A model generated the notes under the pieces. That model made no database searches. It was not told the origin of the DNA and saw only the letters and a program-made list of their open reading frames with translations. This document shows positions 63,534 through 64,000 of a stretch of DNA of 64,000 nucleotides, piece by piece (the first letter of the stretch is position 1; each line of letters begins with the position of its first letter). The position numbers and the translations under genes are program-made. Source of the DNA: Lingula anatina (Eukaryota; Brachiopoda; Lingulata; Lingulida; Lingulidae); NCBI RefSeq assembly GCF_001039355.2, contig NW_019776057.1:353745-417744 (forward strand), in the 5' to 3' direction.

Positions 63534-64000
63534 GTAATCACCCTGGTGGTGGTAGTGAATCTTTGTGTGTGTGTGTGTGTGTGTGTTGGGGGGGGGGAGG
63601 TCTATAGATGAACGTATTTCCTTAGAAATAATTTTGTTAAATTTGAAATATTATCTTTGTTTGTATTAGCAGATACATTTCCCCCTCTTTTTTCCTAAAA
63701 TAAAAAGTTTGACCCACATACAACCAAATTCCTGAGAGGGGGAAAAATGAACACTGAGACACATTTCATGTAGTAAGCACTGCCATGTGGGATAGAGGTA
63801 GGGGAAAAATGGTGCACATGTTTTGGAATACGGTACCCCTCCCCCTTCCTCCAATTTGATACTCTGGATCAGCCATTGTTTGTTTTAATAACTTTAAGCA
63901 TTTGGTAAAAATAATAGTTTGCATGTTTCACCCTAATGTTGCGTTGCCTTCAGCTTATAAAATGCTTGACTTTTCTACTCGGTGATAAGCTGAATCCTTT
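63534..64000. other. TRMT5 intron 2, start only
   Basis: Contains (TG)n and poly-G at about 63563-63598; no exon seen before the window ends. Confidence 0.75.

Noticed and set aside
1-64000. CRISPR arrays, operons or bacterial insertion sequences
   Set aside because: Spliced genes, tRNA type and transposons are all eukaryotic; no regularly spaced direct repeats with unique spacers seen.

Overview
This is an AT-rich stretch of animal nuclear DNA. Genes are split by long introns with GT-AG (one GC-AG) splice sites. There are microsatellites, many short foldback DNA transposons, a Tc1/mariner relic and a tRNA identical or nearly so to the vertebrate tRNA-Gln(CTG). The protein set (papilin, sphingosine-1-phosphate phosphatase, ESF1, TRMT5, rhodopsin-class receptors) and the repeat style suggest a marine invertebrate bilaterian. 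The phylum cannot be fixed from the sequence; an echinoderm, hemichordate or mollusc are all plausible. LAYOUT: (1) 1-18.6 kb, minus strand: the 5' half of a papilin gene. I assembled thirteen coding exons whose phases all agree (571 codons): signal peptide, first thrombospondin type-1 repeat (TSR), ADAMTS-type cysteine-rich and spacer cassette, then four more TSRs and the start of a sixth. The gene runs off the left edge. A TATA box plus E-boxes near 26.57 kb is a possible promoter. (2) 18.6-31.5 kb: intron and intergenic DNA with repeats only. (3) 31.5-39.9 kb, minus: a complete three-exon sphingosine-1-phosphate phosphatase (SGPP), 445 residues. (4) 40.5-51.3 kb: an accessory island holding tRNA-Gln, a 1-kb transposon built from palindromic GGGGCAAAACGCCC-like motifs, a broken Tc1-like transposon, two convergent intronless receptor genes with a decayed third copy between them, a tRNA-Gln relic, and two direct duplications each joined by a single N that look like assembly artefacts. 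(5) 53.2-61.6 kb, minus: complete ESF1 (14 coding exons, 835 residues), a ribosome biogenesis factor. (6) 62.0-64.0 kb, plus: the first two coding exons of TRMT5, the tRNA m1G37 methyltransferase, head-to-head with ESF1 and probably sharing its promoter. HOW THEY FIT: ESF1 and TRMT5 both serve the translation machinery and are divergently transcribed. Papilin is extracellular matrix, SGPP is ER lipid metabolism, and the receptors are unrelated to either by any evidence here. PPN, SGPP1 and TRMT5 all lie on human 14q23-24, so the window probably samples an old bilaterian linkage group. I found no clear undescribed molecular system. The strongest leads are the receptor pair that has lost the DRY arginine and the 1-kb palindromic-motif element.
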